The notes beneath the pieces were generated by a model, which did no database searches, was not told the DNA's origin, and saw only the letters and a program-made list of their open reading frames with translations. A stretch of DNA of 64,000 nucleotides. Source: Paludibacter propionicigenes WB4. Lineage in GTDB: Bacteria > Bacteroidota > Bacteroidia > Bacteroidales > Paludibacteraceae. The number at the start of each line of letters is the position of its first letter. Within the stretch, counting starts at the first letter, position 1. The position numbers and the translations under genes were made by a program. Location: contig NC_014734.1 of NCBI RefSeq assembly GCF_000183135.1, positions 3,621,505-3,685,504 of the forward strand, read 5' to 3'. This document shows, one piece after another, positions 18,880 through 27,630 of this stretch.

Positions 18880-19662
18880 TTAACTATCTTTCAGTAAATC
18901 TTTCACTTTTTCCAAATCTTCGGGAGTGTCAATACCCACAGTTTCTACGTCGGTAAAGCCAACTTTAATGCGATAGCCGTTTTCAAGCCATCGGAGCTGT
19001 TCCAACGATTCGGCAATTTCAAGTGGCGATTGTTCCAATAGCGTGAGTTCCCGAAGCACATCGGCCCGGTAAGCATAAATACCCACGTGCTTAAGGTAGG
19101 GGTGAAGTGAAATCCAGTCTTCCAGCTCTGCCCCGCGTCTGTATGGAATTACAGAACGGCTGAAGTACATTGCCTCATTGAGTTTATTTATAACCAGTTT
19201 TGGGTTATTGGGGTTAGTGATAAATTCTATGCTGTCCTTTGCAGTTACTTTTTTAGCCAACGTGGCAATCTGAGTATTGGTATCAGCAAAGCAGTTCTGC
19301 AGTTCAATGATCTGTTCCGGTTGTATGAAAGGTTCATCGCCCTGAATATTGACCACCACATCAAACCATTCATCCAATTTTGTAAATGCTTCAAAACACC
19401 GGTCGGTTCCGCTTTTGTGTTTGTCGGAAGTCATTATTGCCTTGCCCCCGAAACTAATCACAGCTTCGAAAATACGGTTGTCGTCTGTAGCTACATATAC
19501 ATTTTCCAATGCTTTTGATACCTGTTCATACACGCGTTGTATCATCGTTTTTCCTCCGATGTCCACTAATGGTTTCCCCGGAAAACGGGTTGAAGCAAAG
19601 CGGGCAGGGATAATTCCTACAAATCGTAATGAAGCAGGTTCTTTTAATGAAGTTGGTGACAT
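18880..19662 (-). CDS. kdsB: 3-deoxy-manno-octulosonate cytidylyltransferase
   Basis: Activates Kdo to CMP-Kdo for the inner core of LPS (CTP + Kdo gives CMP-Kdo + PPi). 260 residues from the ATG at 19662. The frame is open 26 codons further, but that would overlap the upstream gene and exceed the usual 245-260 residues. Motifs: the nucleotide-binding loop IPARFASTRFPGKPL near the N-terminus, NIQGDEPFI for metal/nucleotide, and SRSVIPY. It follows the Lnb-domain gene by 25 bases on the same strand, so the two are likely co-transcribed. Confidence 0.95.
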   Translation of the reverse strand: MSPTSLKEPASLRFVGIIPARFASTRFPGKPLVDIGGKTMIQRVYEQVSKALENVYVATDDNRIFEAVISFGGKAIMTSDKHKSGTDRCFEAFTKLDEWFDVVVNIQGDEPFIQPEQIIELQNCFADTNTQIATLAKKVTAKDSIEFITNPNNPKLVINKLNEAMYFSRSVIPYRRGAELEDWISLHPYLKHVGIYAYRADVLRELTLLEQSPLEIAESLEQLRWLENGYRIKVGFTDVETVGIDTPEDLEKVKDLLKDS

Positions 19663-19687
19663 AAAGTGTAAAGTAAGTGATTGTAAT

Positions 19688-20884
19688 TTATCTTCTGCGG
19701 CGGTAAATTTTTTTTCTGGATAATGATATCCAACTGACACTGCGCATGAGTAATAAAACTATTATTGGATAAGCTGCGATGTTTATTGACTGTACCGAAA
19801 TGGCAAATGTAAACAGTGCAGCCAATAAGAAAACAACGTTTATAATTTGGTAGAAGAACAGAGCAACCCGCAATCTTCTGACCCAGAGTAACGAAACAAT
19901 TATCAAACTGAGCGGGTTGAGCCAGAGCAGATTTAAGTTCGATTTCACCAATGGATGCAACGAGAAGAACATCAGATAGGCAATGATTACTCCGGCCACA
20001 CCGGTAAGTCCAAATAGAAATGCATCAAACGGTCTGTAATAATATCTTCGTTTGGTGTCCCAAAAGGTGATTGCCGATCCAATGATTAAAAGAATTATCG
20101 AAAATGCCATCGGTTTAAAAAGCCAAAAAGTAGATTCTTCTTTCGTGTCTATTTTCTGAACTAATATCCGTCTTTCAGATATCAGTTTTTTAGTTCCTCC
20201 TTCACGTGCAGTTATTTGAGCTGTTTGAAATTCTCCCATCAGAACTTCAGGTAAAAACATACTTTCACTTTCAGACGCTATTCTGTCTGCTCTTATCCCG
20301 AAAACCAAATCAATGCCGAATTTTAACCACGTGTCGTTCCCTACATAGGAACCGACTAATTGCCTAAATGTTTTGGATTCATAGTTTTCCTGAAACTTCA
20401 CGTAGCCATGAAGAGAGGCCAATATTTTATCGCGTGGGCGGGTGGCACAGTTGTCAAAAATAAAATTGTACCGATACGTTCTGTTTTCAGGCAAATAATT
20501 CTGCATTAGAAGATTGAATAAATCTCTTTTTTCGGCTGCCGAAAGGTTCAAAACCTGCTCCACTACCATTGAGTTTCGTTGAGCGTATTCAGGCAGAAAG
20601 TTTCGGGTGTCGTATATACCAAGTTGATAGTCTGTTTCACCTTTTATAAATTTGTAATAAAAGTTGCTGGTCTCAAAACTAAAAATGCCATAGTTGAAAA
20701 CAACATCAATGTTGTTTTTTTTGTCGGCAATTCGAATGGCAGTATGCCCGAACTTTGAATAAACTTCTTCACCCGGCGAACAAGTTAACAGGCTGACAAC
20801 TGCAGAGTCACTAATTGAAACTTGTTGGGCTTTTACATTCATTACGCACAAAAAAATGGCGATGACCAGAAAGGCTTTTTTCAT
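19688..20884 (-). CDS. Lnb-type (DUF4105) membrane protein, possible lipoprotein N-acyltransferase
   Basis: 398-residue protein with a signal peptide, a periplasmic Lnb N-terminal domain (formerly DUF4105; about 25-250) and five or so C-terminal transmembrane segments (about 255-385). Likely catalytic residues are the His in KFGHTAIRI and the Cys in IFDNCATRPRD. Family knowledge: Lnb proteins of Bacteroidota have been linked to N-terminal acylation of lipoproteins, a step done by Lnt elsewhere. Assignment here rests on domain resemblance. It shares a transcript with kdsB. Confidence 0.75.
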   Translation of the reverse strand: MKKAFLVIAIFLCVMNVKAQQVSISDSAVVSLLTCSPGEEVYSKFGHTAIRIADKKNNIDVVFNYGIFSFETSNFYYKFIKGETDYQLGIYDTRNFLPEYAQRNSMVVEQVLNLSAAEKRDLFNLLMQNYLPENRTYRYNFIFDNCATRPRDKILASLHGYVKFQENYESKTFRQLVGSYVGNDTWLKFGIDLVFGIRADRIASESESMFLPEVLMGEFQTAQITAREGGTKKLISERRILVQKIDTKEESTFWLFKPMAFSIILLIIGSAITFWDTKRRYYYRPFDAFLFGLTGVAGVIIAYLMFFSLHPLVKSNLNLLWLNPLSLIIVSLLWVRRLRVALFFYQIINVVFLLAALFTFAISVQSINIAAYPIIVLLLMRSVSWISLSRKKIYRRRR

Positions 20885-20909
20885 ATGGAGCGGTAGTTAG
20901 TGTTTATTA

Positions 20910-20917
20910 CAAAAGTA
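20910..20917 (-). promoter_or_regulatory. Predicted -7 box for the Lnb-type gene and kdsB
   Basis: TACTTTTG on the minus strand, 26 bases before the start codon, matching TAnnTTTG. Confidence 0.5.
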
Positions 20918-21060
20918 ATAATTATTTTTATCTAAAAAAGACTTTTTGCAAACATGGTTAATAAATTCTAATAAAAAAGTGTTAAAAATGGTTGTTTGGC
21001 GCCGCTTTAAGCAACATTTGTCAGTATTTATAGATAATAAGTTGTTTTTTTCAACGCTTA

Positions 21061-21092
21061 TTGTGTTATTTCTCGAAAAATCACTAAATTTG
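21061..21092 (+). promoter_or_regulatory. Predicted promoter of the Crp/Fnr-type gene
   Basis: TTG (21061-21063), 21-base spacer, TAAATTTG (21085-21092); 44 bases before the ATG. Confidence 0.5.
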
Positions 21093-21135
21093 TGCTTTAT
21101 AACATTGTTGTCAAACATATTTCTGATAGATTTTT

Positions 21136-21837
21136 ATGGCAAAAAAACATGTTTCTGATTTAAAACCAATTGAAGAAATCTTTTCGGTTTGGGATGTACT
21201 TACACCTGATGAAAGGCAATTTGTACGCAGTAATTATTCAATTCACCACTTTAAAAAGAACGAATTAATACATTGCGAAAATGATCAACCAACACACATG
21301 ATGATTTTAGCAAGTGGAAAAGTAAAAGTCTATAAAGAGGGAGTTGGAAGTCGTTCTCAGATCATAAGAATGCTTAAACCGGGTGAACATTTCGGTTATC
21401 GTGCTATTATTGCCAACGAAAATTATAATACAAATACTGCTGCTTTTGAAGCTTCTACAGTGTATATGATTAAAGCAGAAATATTCCTGTCCATACTCCG
21501 TCACAACAATTCTTTTTGCTATCGTTTTTTAGAAGAAATAGCTACAGATCTGGGAGCTTCTGATGCGCGGACTGTCAATTTGACACAAAAACATATCCGT
21601 GGCAGGTTAGCTGAAGCCTTATTACTTCTCCGAAAAAACTATGGATTAGAAGAAGATGGAGCCACAATCAGTATTTACCTCTCTCGCGAAGATCTGGCTA
21701 ATCTGTCTAATATGACCACCTCAAATGCCATTCGTACTCTCTCTAATTTTGTAAATGAGCATGTTATAGCCATGGATGGGCGAAAACTTAAAATTATTGA
21801 TGAAGAAAGACTTCGTAAAATAAGCAAAATAGGCTAA
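21136..21837 (+). CDS. Crp/Fnr family transcriptional regulator
   Basis: 233-residue cytoplasmic regulator with an N-terminal cyclic-nucleotide-binding-like jelly roll (about 20-140, FKKNELIHCEND, LASGKVKVYKEG, LKPGEHFGYRA) and a C-terminal winged helix (about 150-225, LSREDLANLSNMTTSNAIRTL). No clustered cysteines as in Fnr, so it is not an obvious iron-sulfur sensor; the ligand is unknown. It is monocistronic or followed at 163 bases by the TPR gene. Similar Crp/Fnr proteins are common in Bacteroidota; the target genes cannot be deduced. Confidence 0.88.
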   Translation: MAKKHVSDLKPIEEIFSVWDVLTPDERQFVRSNYSIHHFKKNELIHCENDQPTHMMILASGKVKVYKEGVGSRSQIIRMLKPGEHFGYRAIIANENYNTNTAAFEASTVYMIKAEIFLSILRHNNSFCYRFLEEIATDLGASDARTVNLTQKHIRGRLAEALLLLRKNYGLEEDGATISIYLSREDLANLSNMTTSNAIRTLSNFVNEHVIAMDGRKLKIIDEERLRKISKIG

Positions 21838-22000
21838 GCATTGGAATAGTTTTTGATAGATACATACCTACCATTAGGCATTGGTTTTATTTGAAGATTA
21901 AAAATGCATTCTTCTTGTGATTCTTTGTTGCTGATAATGAGACTTATTTTCCTTACTTTACAGTTTAATTTTCATAAATCCGTTAGAAGGCAATAAAAAT

Positions 22001-24217
22001 ATGAATATCAATCAAATTCATGAAGCGTACACTGCTGCCTTACACTTTCTTGCGTCAGGGCAGTTGAATAATGCCTTTAATAAAACGGAAGATCTAATCA
22101 CTGAACTACAGTTGGGTGAATACTCAGATAGATTAAATGATCTGCGGCAAAATTATCAGTATTTATTGCAGTATTATATTTCCGGTGTTGATGATCCCGA
22201 ACGGAAGTTGGTGTACAATAAATTGATAGCTAAAACTTTTGTGCTTAATTCTGATTTAAAAGAAGAAGTGCTTCTTCGGAATTCTTCGAACTATGAGTAT
22301 TCTCAAAAACGATACTTTCCGCATACCAAACGACACCATTCTCCAGCCGAATTATTTGCATCTTTTCTGTATTTCTATAATCAAACCGAACTGCTGAGAA
22401 ATGATGCCGAAAATCATGATGTAGAATTGAAACGACTTCGTACAAATTACGAGTTGTTATTGCCGGATATTTTTGGATTGTTTTGGTTGAAAACCTCGTA
22501 TGGAACTGAAGAAAAACAACTCTTTGGCAAGATACTTGAAGATTCTTATCCGGGTTCGATCGAAAAATCGATAGTCATTTCGGCACTTACTCTTAATCTA
22601 TGGAGAATGTTTGATGAAGCCAAGCTCTCGTTACTCCTCGACGCATGTTTGAGTAAGAATCAGCAGATCAAACAGCGGGCTTTGGTCGGACTCTGTTTTG
22701 TGCTGGCCAAATACAATCAGTTTTTACCTTACTTCCCTGCTATCAGAAACCGATTGGTGCTGCTGGCAGACGACAGCCACGTGGTGGAAAACTTTCAAAA
22801 TATAATCATACAGATTATAGCCACTGTAGAAACAGACAAAATCACTAAACGAATGCAGGAAGAAATTCTGCCGGAAGTGATGAAAATCAGCCCTAAACTG
22901 AAGGATAAAATGGACGCTGATAGTTTGTTGAATTCTGATGAGTGGAACGAAGAAAATCCTGAATGGCAGGATATGCTCGACGAAAGTGGTGTGGGTGATA
23001 AACTAAAAGAGTTGAGCCAAATGCAATTGGAGGGAGCTGACGTTTATATGAGTACTTTTTCATTATTGAAAAGTTTTCCTTTTTTCTCCGAATTTACACA
23101 TTGGTTTATGCCTTTTGAACCTGCTTATTCGAGTGTAAATGAGCTTTTTGTCGGTGAAGATAATACTTTGTTGAGTGCTTTCTTGGGTAACAACATGATG
23201 TGTAATTCAGATAAATACTCATTTTGTTTAAGTGTGCTTCAGATGCCTGAATCTCAGCGAGGAATGATAAAACAGTCATTCAAAATGGAGGCCGAACAAT
23301 TGAGCGAAATGGCTAAAGATGAGGCAATACTTACTCCCGACTTGGCTTCAAAGAATATTTCCAAACAATATATTCAGGATTTATTCAGGTTCTTCAAGCT
23401 GAATTCAAAGCATACGGATTTTGATGATATGTTTTCTTTGTCATTATTCATGCACCGTTCTTTTTTGTTCGATATTTTGTCTAATAATGCGGGTTTTAAA
23501 TCAAATATTGCTGAATATTATTTTTCAAAAAACCATTATCATCAGGCACTTGATTTGTTTGAAGAAATTCAGTTGGAAACAGAACCGACTGCTGCACTTT
23601 ATCAGAAAATAGGTTACATGTATCAGCAAACGTCACAATTTCAAAAGGCGCTTGATGCTTATATGAAGGCAGATTTCATTCAACCGGATGATATCTGGAC
23701 TGTTCGGAAAATAGCGTTGTGTCACCGTTTGTCTGGCAATTTTGAAAAAGCATTGGAGTATTATCTGCATGTGGATTATCTAAGACCTAATATCACAAGC
23801 GTGATGATGCAGATCGGACATTGTTATCTGGAACTGAAAAAGTTTAATGAAGCATTGGGTATTTATTTTAAACTGGATGCTTTGGATGGTGAAAATGTGA
23901 AGGTTTGGAGGGCTATTTCCTGGTGCTCTTTTGTTTCGGGCAATATAAAGCAAGCTCATTATTATAGCGAAAAGGTATTGGAGTATGCTGAGCCGGGAGC
24001 TCAGGATTATTTGAATGCCGGCCATGTAGCATGGTGTCAGCGAAAGATAAGTGCGGCGATAGAACACTATCGAATGAGCTTGAGTTTGCAGTTGAATAAT
24101 TGGGATATCTTCATCGAAACTTTTAATGAAGACAAACCATATTTAATTGCCAATGGTGTAGACAAAGATGAAATACCATTGCTGCTCGATGCGCTGATGT
24201 CAACTCCTGATATCTAA
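22001..24217 (+). CDS. Tetratricopeptide repeat protein
   Basis: 738-residue protein without signal peptide or membrane segment. The N-terminal 500 residues are helical and show no domain I can name. The C-terminal region (about 520-700) holds four to six TPR units, for example around ALYQKIGYMYQQTSQFQKAL, FEKALEYYLHVDYLRP and EALGIYFKLDAL. TPRs mediate protein-protein contacts; a specific partner is not evident. Convergent with the PagL-like gene, with only 6 bases between the stops. Confidence 0.75.
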   Translation: MNINQIHEAYTAALHFLASGQLNNAFNKTEDLITELQLGEYSDRLNDLRQNYQYLLQYYISGVDDPERKLVYNKLIAKTFVLNSDLKEEVLLRNSSNYEYSQKRYFPHTKRHHSPAELFASFLYFYNQTELLRNDAENHDVELKRLRTNYELLLPDIFGLFWLKTSYGTEEKQLFGKILEDSYPGSIEKSIVISALTLNLWRMFDEAKLSLLLDACLSKNQQIKQRALVGLCFVLAKYNQFLPYFPAIRNRLVLLADDSHVVENFQNIIIQIIATVETDKITKRMQEEILPEVMKISPKLKDKMDADSLLNSDEWNEENPEWQDMLDESGVGDKLKELSQMQLEGADVYMSTFSLLKSFPFFSEFTHWFMPFEPAYSSVNELFVGEDNTLLSAFLGNNMMCNSDKYSFCLSVLQMPESQRGMIKQSFKMEAEQLSEMAKDEAILTPDLASKNISKQYIQDLFRFFKLNSKHTDFDDMFSLSLFMHRSFLFDILSNNAGFKSNIAEYYFSKNHYHQALDLFEEIQLETEPTAALYQKIGYMYQQTSQFQKALDAYMKADFIQPDDIWTVRKIALCHRLSGNFEKALEYYLHVDYLRPNITSVMMQIGHCYLELKKFNEALGIYFKLDALDGENVKVWRAISWCSFVSGNIKQAHYYSEKVLEYAEPGAQDYLNAGHVAWCQRKISAAIEHYRMSLSLQLNNWDIFIETFNEDKPYLIANGVDKDEIPLLLDALMSTPDI

Positions 24218-24223
24218 AGGAAA

Positions 24224-25423
24224 TTAAAAGACATACCCGAGTCCCCATTCAATGAATTCAGCTTTCTGAAGGTGAGTTTTCAGCCCAAGCGAAAGAAAAT
24301 AATGCTCGTTTAGCGCGTATTTTAAAGCGGCTCTGCTATAAAACCATCCATCTTCTTTGTCAATATCATATTTATATATGAGTGGCTTATGTAATGTGCC
24401 AACTTTAGCATCGTTGTAGGGTGACAGGTTTTTAAGCGGGTCGTAAAGATATAAGCCAAAATCAAATCCGGCAATAAATCGCCCGAGTAATATCTCGTGT
24501 TGCCACGAAACACCTACGCGAATTTTGTTTTTGAACTCATCTGTAGTGATGTAGGTTCTTTCAAATGATGTTCTTCCATTGTAAGCACCATCGTAAAAAG
24601 CATCGACTCCAAGTCCCATTCTGTAAAAGTTCGATAACGGTCGATAAACGCCAAAGGAGACTGAAGCGATTGGAAATGTTTTGTCGTCCTTGTAATATAG
24701 CTGCCTGAAACCTCCCGAAACAATGACTTCGTAACTAAATTTTCGAGGAATTTTTTGTACATAATGAGCTGTCGGAGATTGATAATTCTCGTAGTTCGGA
24801 AAGTATTTTACACCCACGAAACCATTTAGTAGATTTAGCCCCGAATTCGGTGCAACTGCACTTCCATTTGACATGTGATTCCAGGTATATTCGGCCATTA
24901 AACTAAACCCTTTTGCAATGGGGATTTCAAGACTTCCGCCCCCGGCAAAATAAACATTTAGGGCAGAACCGATAGCGCCGTTGGTTCCAGTCAACGATGG
25001 CAGTGTGTTGCCTTGCGAATCCTTGTTCGTGTTGTAATAGGTTTTCGTCAGATAGCTGGCTCCGGCACCTGCTTTCAGGCTTAGATTAAATAAATTCGTT
25101 CTTATCAAGGGAAAATTGATGTATGGATAAAGGGCAAATGCATTTCCAAGCTTTTGTGGATTTCCGAGATTCAGCCAAACAGCTCCAACTCCAACTGAGG
25201 GGAAACCCGTGAACTGATGCCACGATTTTTCACCCATGGTTTGAAATTCCAGAGATAATTCTGCTCCGGTCACAGGATTTGAAACCAGTTCCTTAACGTG
25301 TTGGTCGTGAGGAAGAATTTTGCCATAAATGCCTTCCAGCTTCCAACTGTAGTTCTGATATGTCTGAGCACACAATGTGTTTACGCTTAGTATTAAGATA
25401 ATAAAAAAGAGGTTTTTCTTCAT
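24224..25423 (-). CDS. PagL-like acyloxyacyl hydrolase / lipid A 3-O-deacylase family outer-membrane protein
   Basis: 399-residue protein with a signal peptide (ends near TLCAQ). An N-terminal beta-barrel domain resembles PagL: a His-x-Ser segment EYTWNHMSNGS (about 176-186) corresponds to the catalytic His-Ser pair of lipid A 3-O-deacylases. The second half (about 225-399) is further beta-barrel-like sequence ending LGLGYVF. PagL is usually about 150-190 residues, so this is a long, Bacteroidota-type member. Probable role: trimming lipid A acyl chains in the outer membrane; substrate not proven. Confidence 0.72.
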   Translation of the reverse strand: MKKNLFFIILILSVNTLCAQTYQNYSWKLEGIYGKILPHDQHVKELVSNPVTGAELSLEFQTMGEKSWHQFTGFPSVGVGAVWLNLGNPQKLGNAFALYPYINFPLIRTNLFNLSLKAGAGASYLTKTYYNTNKDSQGNTLPSLTGTNGAIGSALNVYFAGGGSLEIPIAKGFSLMAEYTWNHMSNGSAVAPNSGLNLLNGFVGVKYFPNYENYQSPTAHYVQKIPRKFSYEVIVSGGFRQLYYKDDKTFPIASVSFGVYRPLSNFYRMGLGVDAFYDGAYNGRTSFERTYITTDEFKNKIRVGVSWQHEILLGRFIAGFDFGLYLYDPLKNLSPYNDAKVGTLHKPLIYKYDIDKEDGWFYSRAALKYALNEHYFLSLGLKTHLQKAEFIEWGLGYVF

Positions 25424-25440
25424 AAAAGCCTGATTAGTTA

Positions 25441-25474
25441 TTGCCGACGCATTCGATTTTTTTGGTTACCTTTG
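25441..25474 (+). promoter_or_regulatory. Predicted gldF promoter
   Basis: TTG (25441-25443), 23-base spacer, TACCTTTG (25467-25474); 53 bases before the ATG. Confidence 0.45.
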
Positions 25475-25480
25475 ACACCA

Positions 25481-25488
25481 CAAATGTA
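25481..25488 (-). promoter_or_regulatory. Predicted -7 box of the PagL-like gene
   Basis: TACATTTG on the minus strand. It lies only 6 bases from the gldF -7 box, so the two divergent promoters would overlap. No clear -33 element. Confidence 0.4.
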
Positions 25489-25527
25489 GTAAATTATTTA
25501 GTAATTATAAATTATTAATAGACAGGC

Positions 25528-26253
25528 ATGTTTTCAATTTTCAAAAAAGAACTCAGGGCTTTTTTTAGCAATGCAACCGGTTATATTGTTATCGGTATAT
25601 TTCTAATCCTCAGCGGTCTGTTTCTGTGGGTGATCCCCGGAGAGTATAATATCCTCGATTCGGGATATGCCAATGTCGATGGTCTTTTTTATTTGGCTCC
25701 ATGGCTGTTTTTGTTTCTTTGTCCTGCTGTCACAATGCGTCTTTTTGCAGAAGAAAAACAAAGTGGAACATGGGAATTTTTAACAACAAAGCCAATAAGT
25801 AAACTGCATTTAACTCTTGGAAAATACTTTGCAGGTTGGGTGTTGGTTACGCTGGCCTTGTTACCTACGTTATTGTATTATTTTACGGTATCTCATATTG
25901 CAGAGCCAGTTGGCAATATTGATTCCGGAGCTTTCTGGGGTTCGTTTATCGGGCTTTTATTTCTGGCGGCAATATATGTGAGTATTGGTTTGTTTTCTTC
26001 ATCGGTGTCAAACAATCAAATTGTTTCGTTTGTTGTGGCTGTAGTTCTTTCTTTCTTTTTTTACTACGGATTTGAGGTTATTACCAGCTTTTTTACTTCT
26101 GGTGAGTCTATCCAGATTATTGAGAATCTGGGAATTCATTCGCATTATAAATCAATGAGTCGTGGGGTAATTGATTCTCGCGATGTGCTTTATTTTTTGC
26201 TGGTATGCACTGGATTTATATCGGCTACGGTCTGGAAGATAAAGAAGAAGTAG
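25528..26253 (+). CDS. gldF: Gliding-associated ABC transporter permease GldF
   Basis: 241-residue inner-membrane permease with six hydrophobic segments. The conserved start is FKKELRAFFSNATGYIVIGIFL, and the cytoplasmic loop MRLFAEEKQSGTWEFLTTKPIS is characteristic of GldF. Family knowledge: GldF works with GldG (membrane/periplasmic) and the ATPase GldA, and is widespread even in non-gliding Bacteroidota. Here gldG does not follow; surE is next, 59 bases downstream. The partner proteins must be encoded elsewhere or be absent. Confidence 0.9.
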   Translation: MFSIFKKELRAFFSNATGYIVIGIFLILSGLFLWVIPGEYNILDSGYANVDGLFYLAPWLFLFLCPAVTMRLFAEEKQSGTWEFLTTKPISKLHLTLGKYFAGWVLVTLALLPTLLYYFTVSHIAEPVGNIDSGAFWGSFIGLLFLAAIYVSIGLFSSSVSNNQIVSFVVAVVLSFFFYYGFEVITSFFTSGESIQIIENLGIHSHYKSMSRGVIDSRDVLYFLLVCTGFISATVWKIKKK

Positions 26254-26312
26254 GTAGTAGGTGTAAAACGATTACGTCATTACACTATAAATAAAAAATT
26301 ACACATTAAAAT

Positions 26313-27071
26313 ATGAATAAACCGCTTATATTAATAACGAATGATGATGGTCATGATGCAAATGGAATAGCAGTTCTGACACGGTTAATGATGAAAATAG
26401 GGGATGTGGTTGTGGTTGCTCCCGATGGACCACGTTCGGCACAGTCGAATGCTCTTACAGTGACGCATCCGATTCGGTTTAAGAAAATTGAGGAGACAGA
26501 AGGATTGATCCGGTATATTTGTACTGGTACTCCTACCGACTGTGTAAAACTGGCCTTGAATGAAATCGTTGAGCGAAAACCTGATTTAGTGGTAGCGGGC
26601 ATCAATCATGGATCGAATGCAGCGGTTAATGTGATCTATTCGGGTACTATGGGTGCTGTCCTTGAAGGTTGCGAAAATGGAATTTTATCCATAGGATTCT
26701 CTATCTGTGATCATTCTATGGATGCTGATTTTAGTGTTTTTGAACCCTGTATTCTCAAGATAACCCGTGAGGCATTGCGAAACGGATTGCCACATGCTAC
26801 CTGTTTGAATGTGAATGCTCCGGTTGGAGAAATAAAAGGAGTTAAGGTTGCTCGCCAATGTGACGGAAGATGGACCAAAGAATATGCTAAGCGTACCGAT
26901 CCGCGTGGTGGTTCTTATTTCTGGCTTACAGGAAATTTTGAGAATCACGAACCCGAATCGACTGATACTGATGAATGGGCTTTGAGTCAGGGTTATATCT
27001 CAATTGTACCTACTAAAATTGACCTGACCGCATATCAGGCTATGGATGAGATTTGTGGTTGGGAATTTTGA
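26313..27071 (+). CDS. surE: 5'/3'-nucleotidase SurE
   Basis: 252-residue metal-dependent nucleoside monophosphate phosphatase. The metal site is visible as ITNDDGHDANGI (Asp-Asp pair, residues 10-11), the Ser of PRSAQSNALT and the Asn of GINHGSNAAVNVIYSGTMGA. The length is normal. It is co-directional with gldF upstream and lpxB downstream, as often seen in Bacteroidales. A heptamer repeat tract follows the stop codon directly. Confidence 0.95.
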   Translation: MNKPLILITNDDGHDANGIAVLTRLMMKIGDVVVVAPDGPRSAQSNALTVTHPIRFKKIEETEGLIRYICTGTPTDCVKLALNEIVERKPDLVVAGINHGSNAAVNVIYSGTMGAVLEGCENGILSIGFSICDHSMDADFSVFEPCILKITREALRNGLPHATCLNVNAPVGEIKGVKVARQCDGRWTKEYAKRTDPRGGSYFWLTGNFENHEPESTDTDEWALSQGYISIVPTKIDLTAYQAMDEICGWEF

Positions 27072-27074
27072 ATA

Positions 27075-27111
27075 GGGGTAAGGAGTAAGGAGTAAGAGGT
27101 AAGGGGTAAGT
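27075..27111. repeat. Heptamer GAGTAAG-type repeats (left copy)
   Basis: Five degenerate 7-base units of the type GAGTAAG, starting 4 bases after the surE stop and ending in GTAAGTACCTGA. A related tract lies at 27504-27569 beyond the small membrane-protein gene. Confidence 0.75.
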
Positions 27112-27169
27112 ACCTGATTTCAATATTCGAATATAAGCTCTTTTGTGAACGACAGTAGTTTTAATATAA

Positions 27170-27210
27170 AACCAATTCCCAATCAACTAATCAACCAATT
27201 CCCAATCAAC
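27170..27210. repeat. 18-bp direct repeat in the leader of the small membrane-protein gene
   Basis: AACCAATTCCCAATCAAC occurs twice (27170-27187 and 27193-27210), the second copy ending 4 bases before the start codon. The tract is C/A-rich with no G. Confidence 0.8.
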
Positions 27211-27214
27211 CAAC

Positions 27215-27499
27215 ATGAAACGCTTCAATCATTTTCTTTATGGTTTTGTTCCGGGTTTAATACTGCCTGTACTATTTATGTGGGTGTATTTGAATCGTTT
27301 TTATCCGCATGATTTGTCTTTTATTGAAACGCTGAAAGAACTTTATCCGGGTATATTGTTGGGAAAATTGCTTCTGCTGTCAGCCATACCTAATCTGGTG
27401 CTTGTTTTTGTGTTTTATAAATCAGATAGCTTTAAAATTGCAACGGGAGTACTTATAGGCGGAATGCCTTATTTTATTGCTAGTATTTTTATGCTTTAG
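27215..27499 (+). CDS. Small inner-membrane protein of unknown function
   Basis: 94 residues with three predicted membrane segments (about 6-24, 43-68 and 75-93), separated by a short charged loop (FYPHDLSFIETLKELYPG). I cannot assign a family. Its position between surE and lpxB suggests a conserved Bacteroidales neighbour, which is why I treat it as real. It is flanked on both sides by heptamer repeat tracts. Confidence 0.65.
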   Translation: MKRFNHFLYGFVPGLILPVLFMWVYLNRFYPHDLSFIETLKELYPGILLGKLLLLSAIPNLVLVFVFYKSDSFKIATGVLIGGMPYFIASIFML

Positions 27500-27503
27500 T
27501 TCA

Positions 27504-27569
27504 GAGGTAAGAAGTAAGAGGTAAGAAGTAAGAGGTAAGAAGTAAGAGGTAAGAAGCAAGAAGTAAGTA
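27504..27569. repeat. 14-bp tandem repeats (right copy)
   Basis: Four 14-base units GAGGTAAGAAGTAA (27504, 27518, 27532, 27546; the last with one change) plus a partial unit, ending GTAAGTACCCGA. Each unit is two heptamers related to those at 27075-27111. Confidence 0.85.
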
Positions 27570-27630
27570 CCCGAACCAGCTTAAATCATTAACCAACAAA
27601 CATAATCAACAAAACATACCAACTAACCCT

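Noticed and set aside
19663..19740. 26-residue N-terminal extension of KdsB
   Set aside because: It overlaps the upstream Lnb-type gene and exceeds the family length; the ATG at 19662 gives a normal 260-residue enzyme.
20946..21158. 70-codon ORF upstream of the Crp/Fnr-type gene
   Set aside because: It runs through the predicted promoter and overlaps the start of the real gene; composition follows AT-rich DNA.
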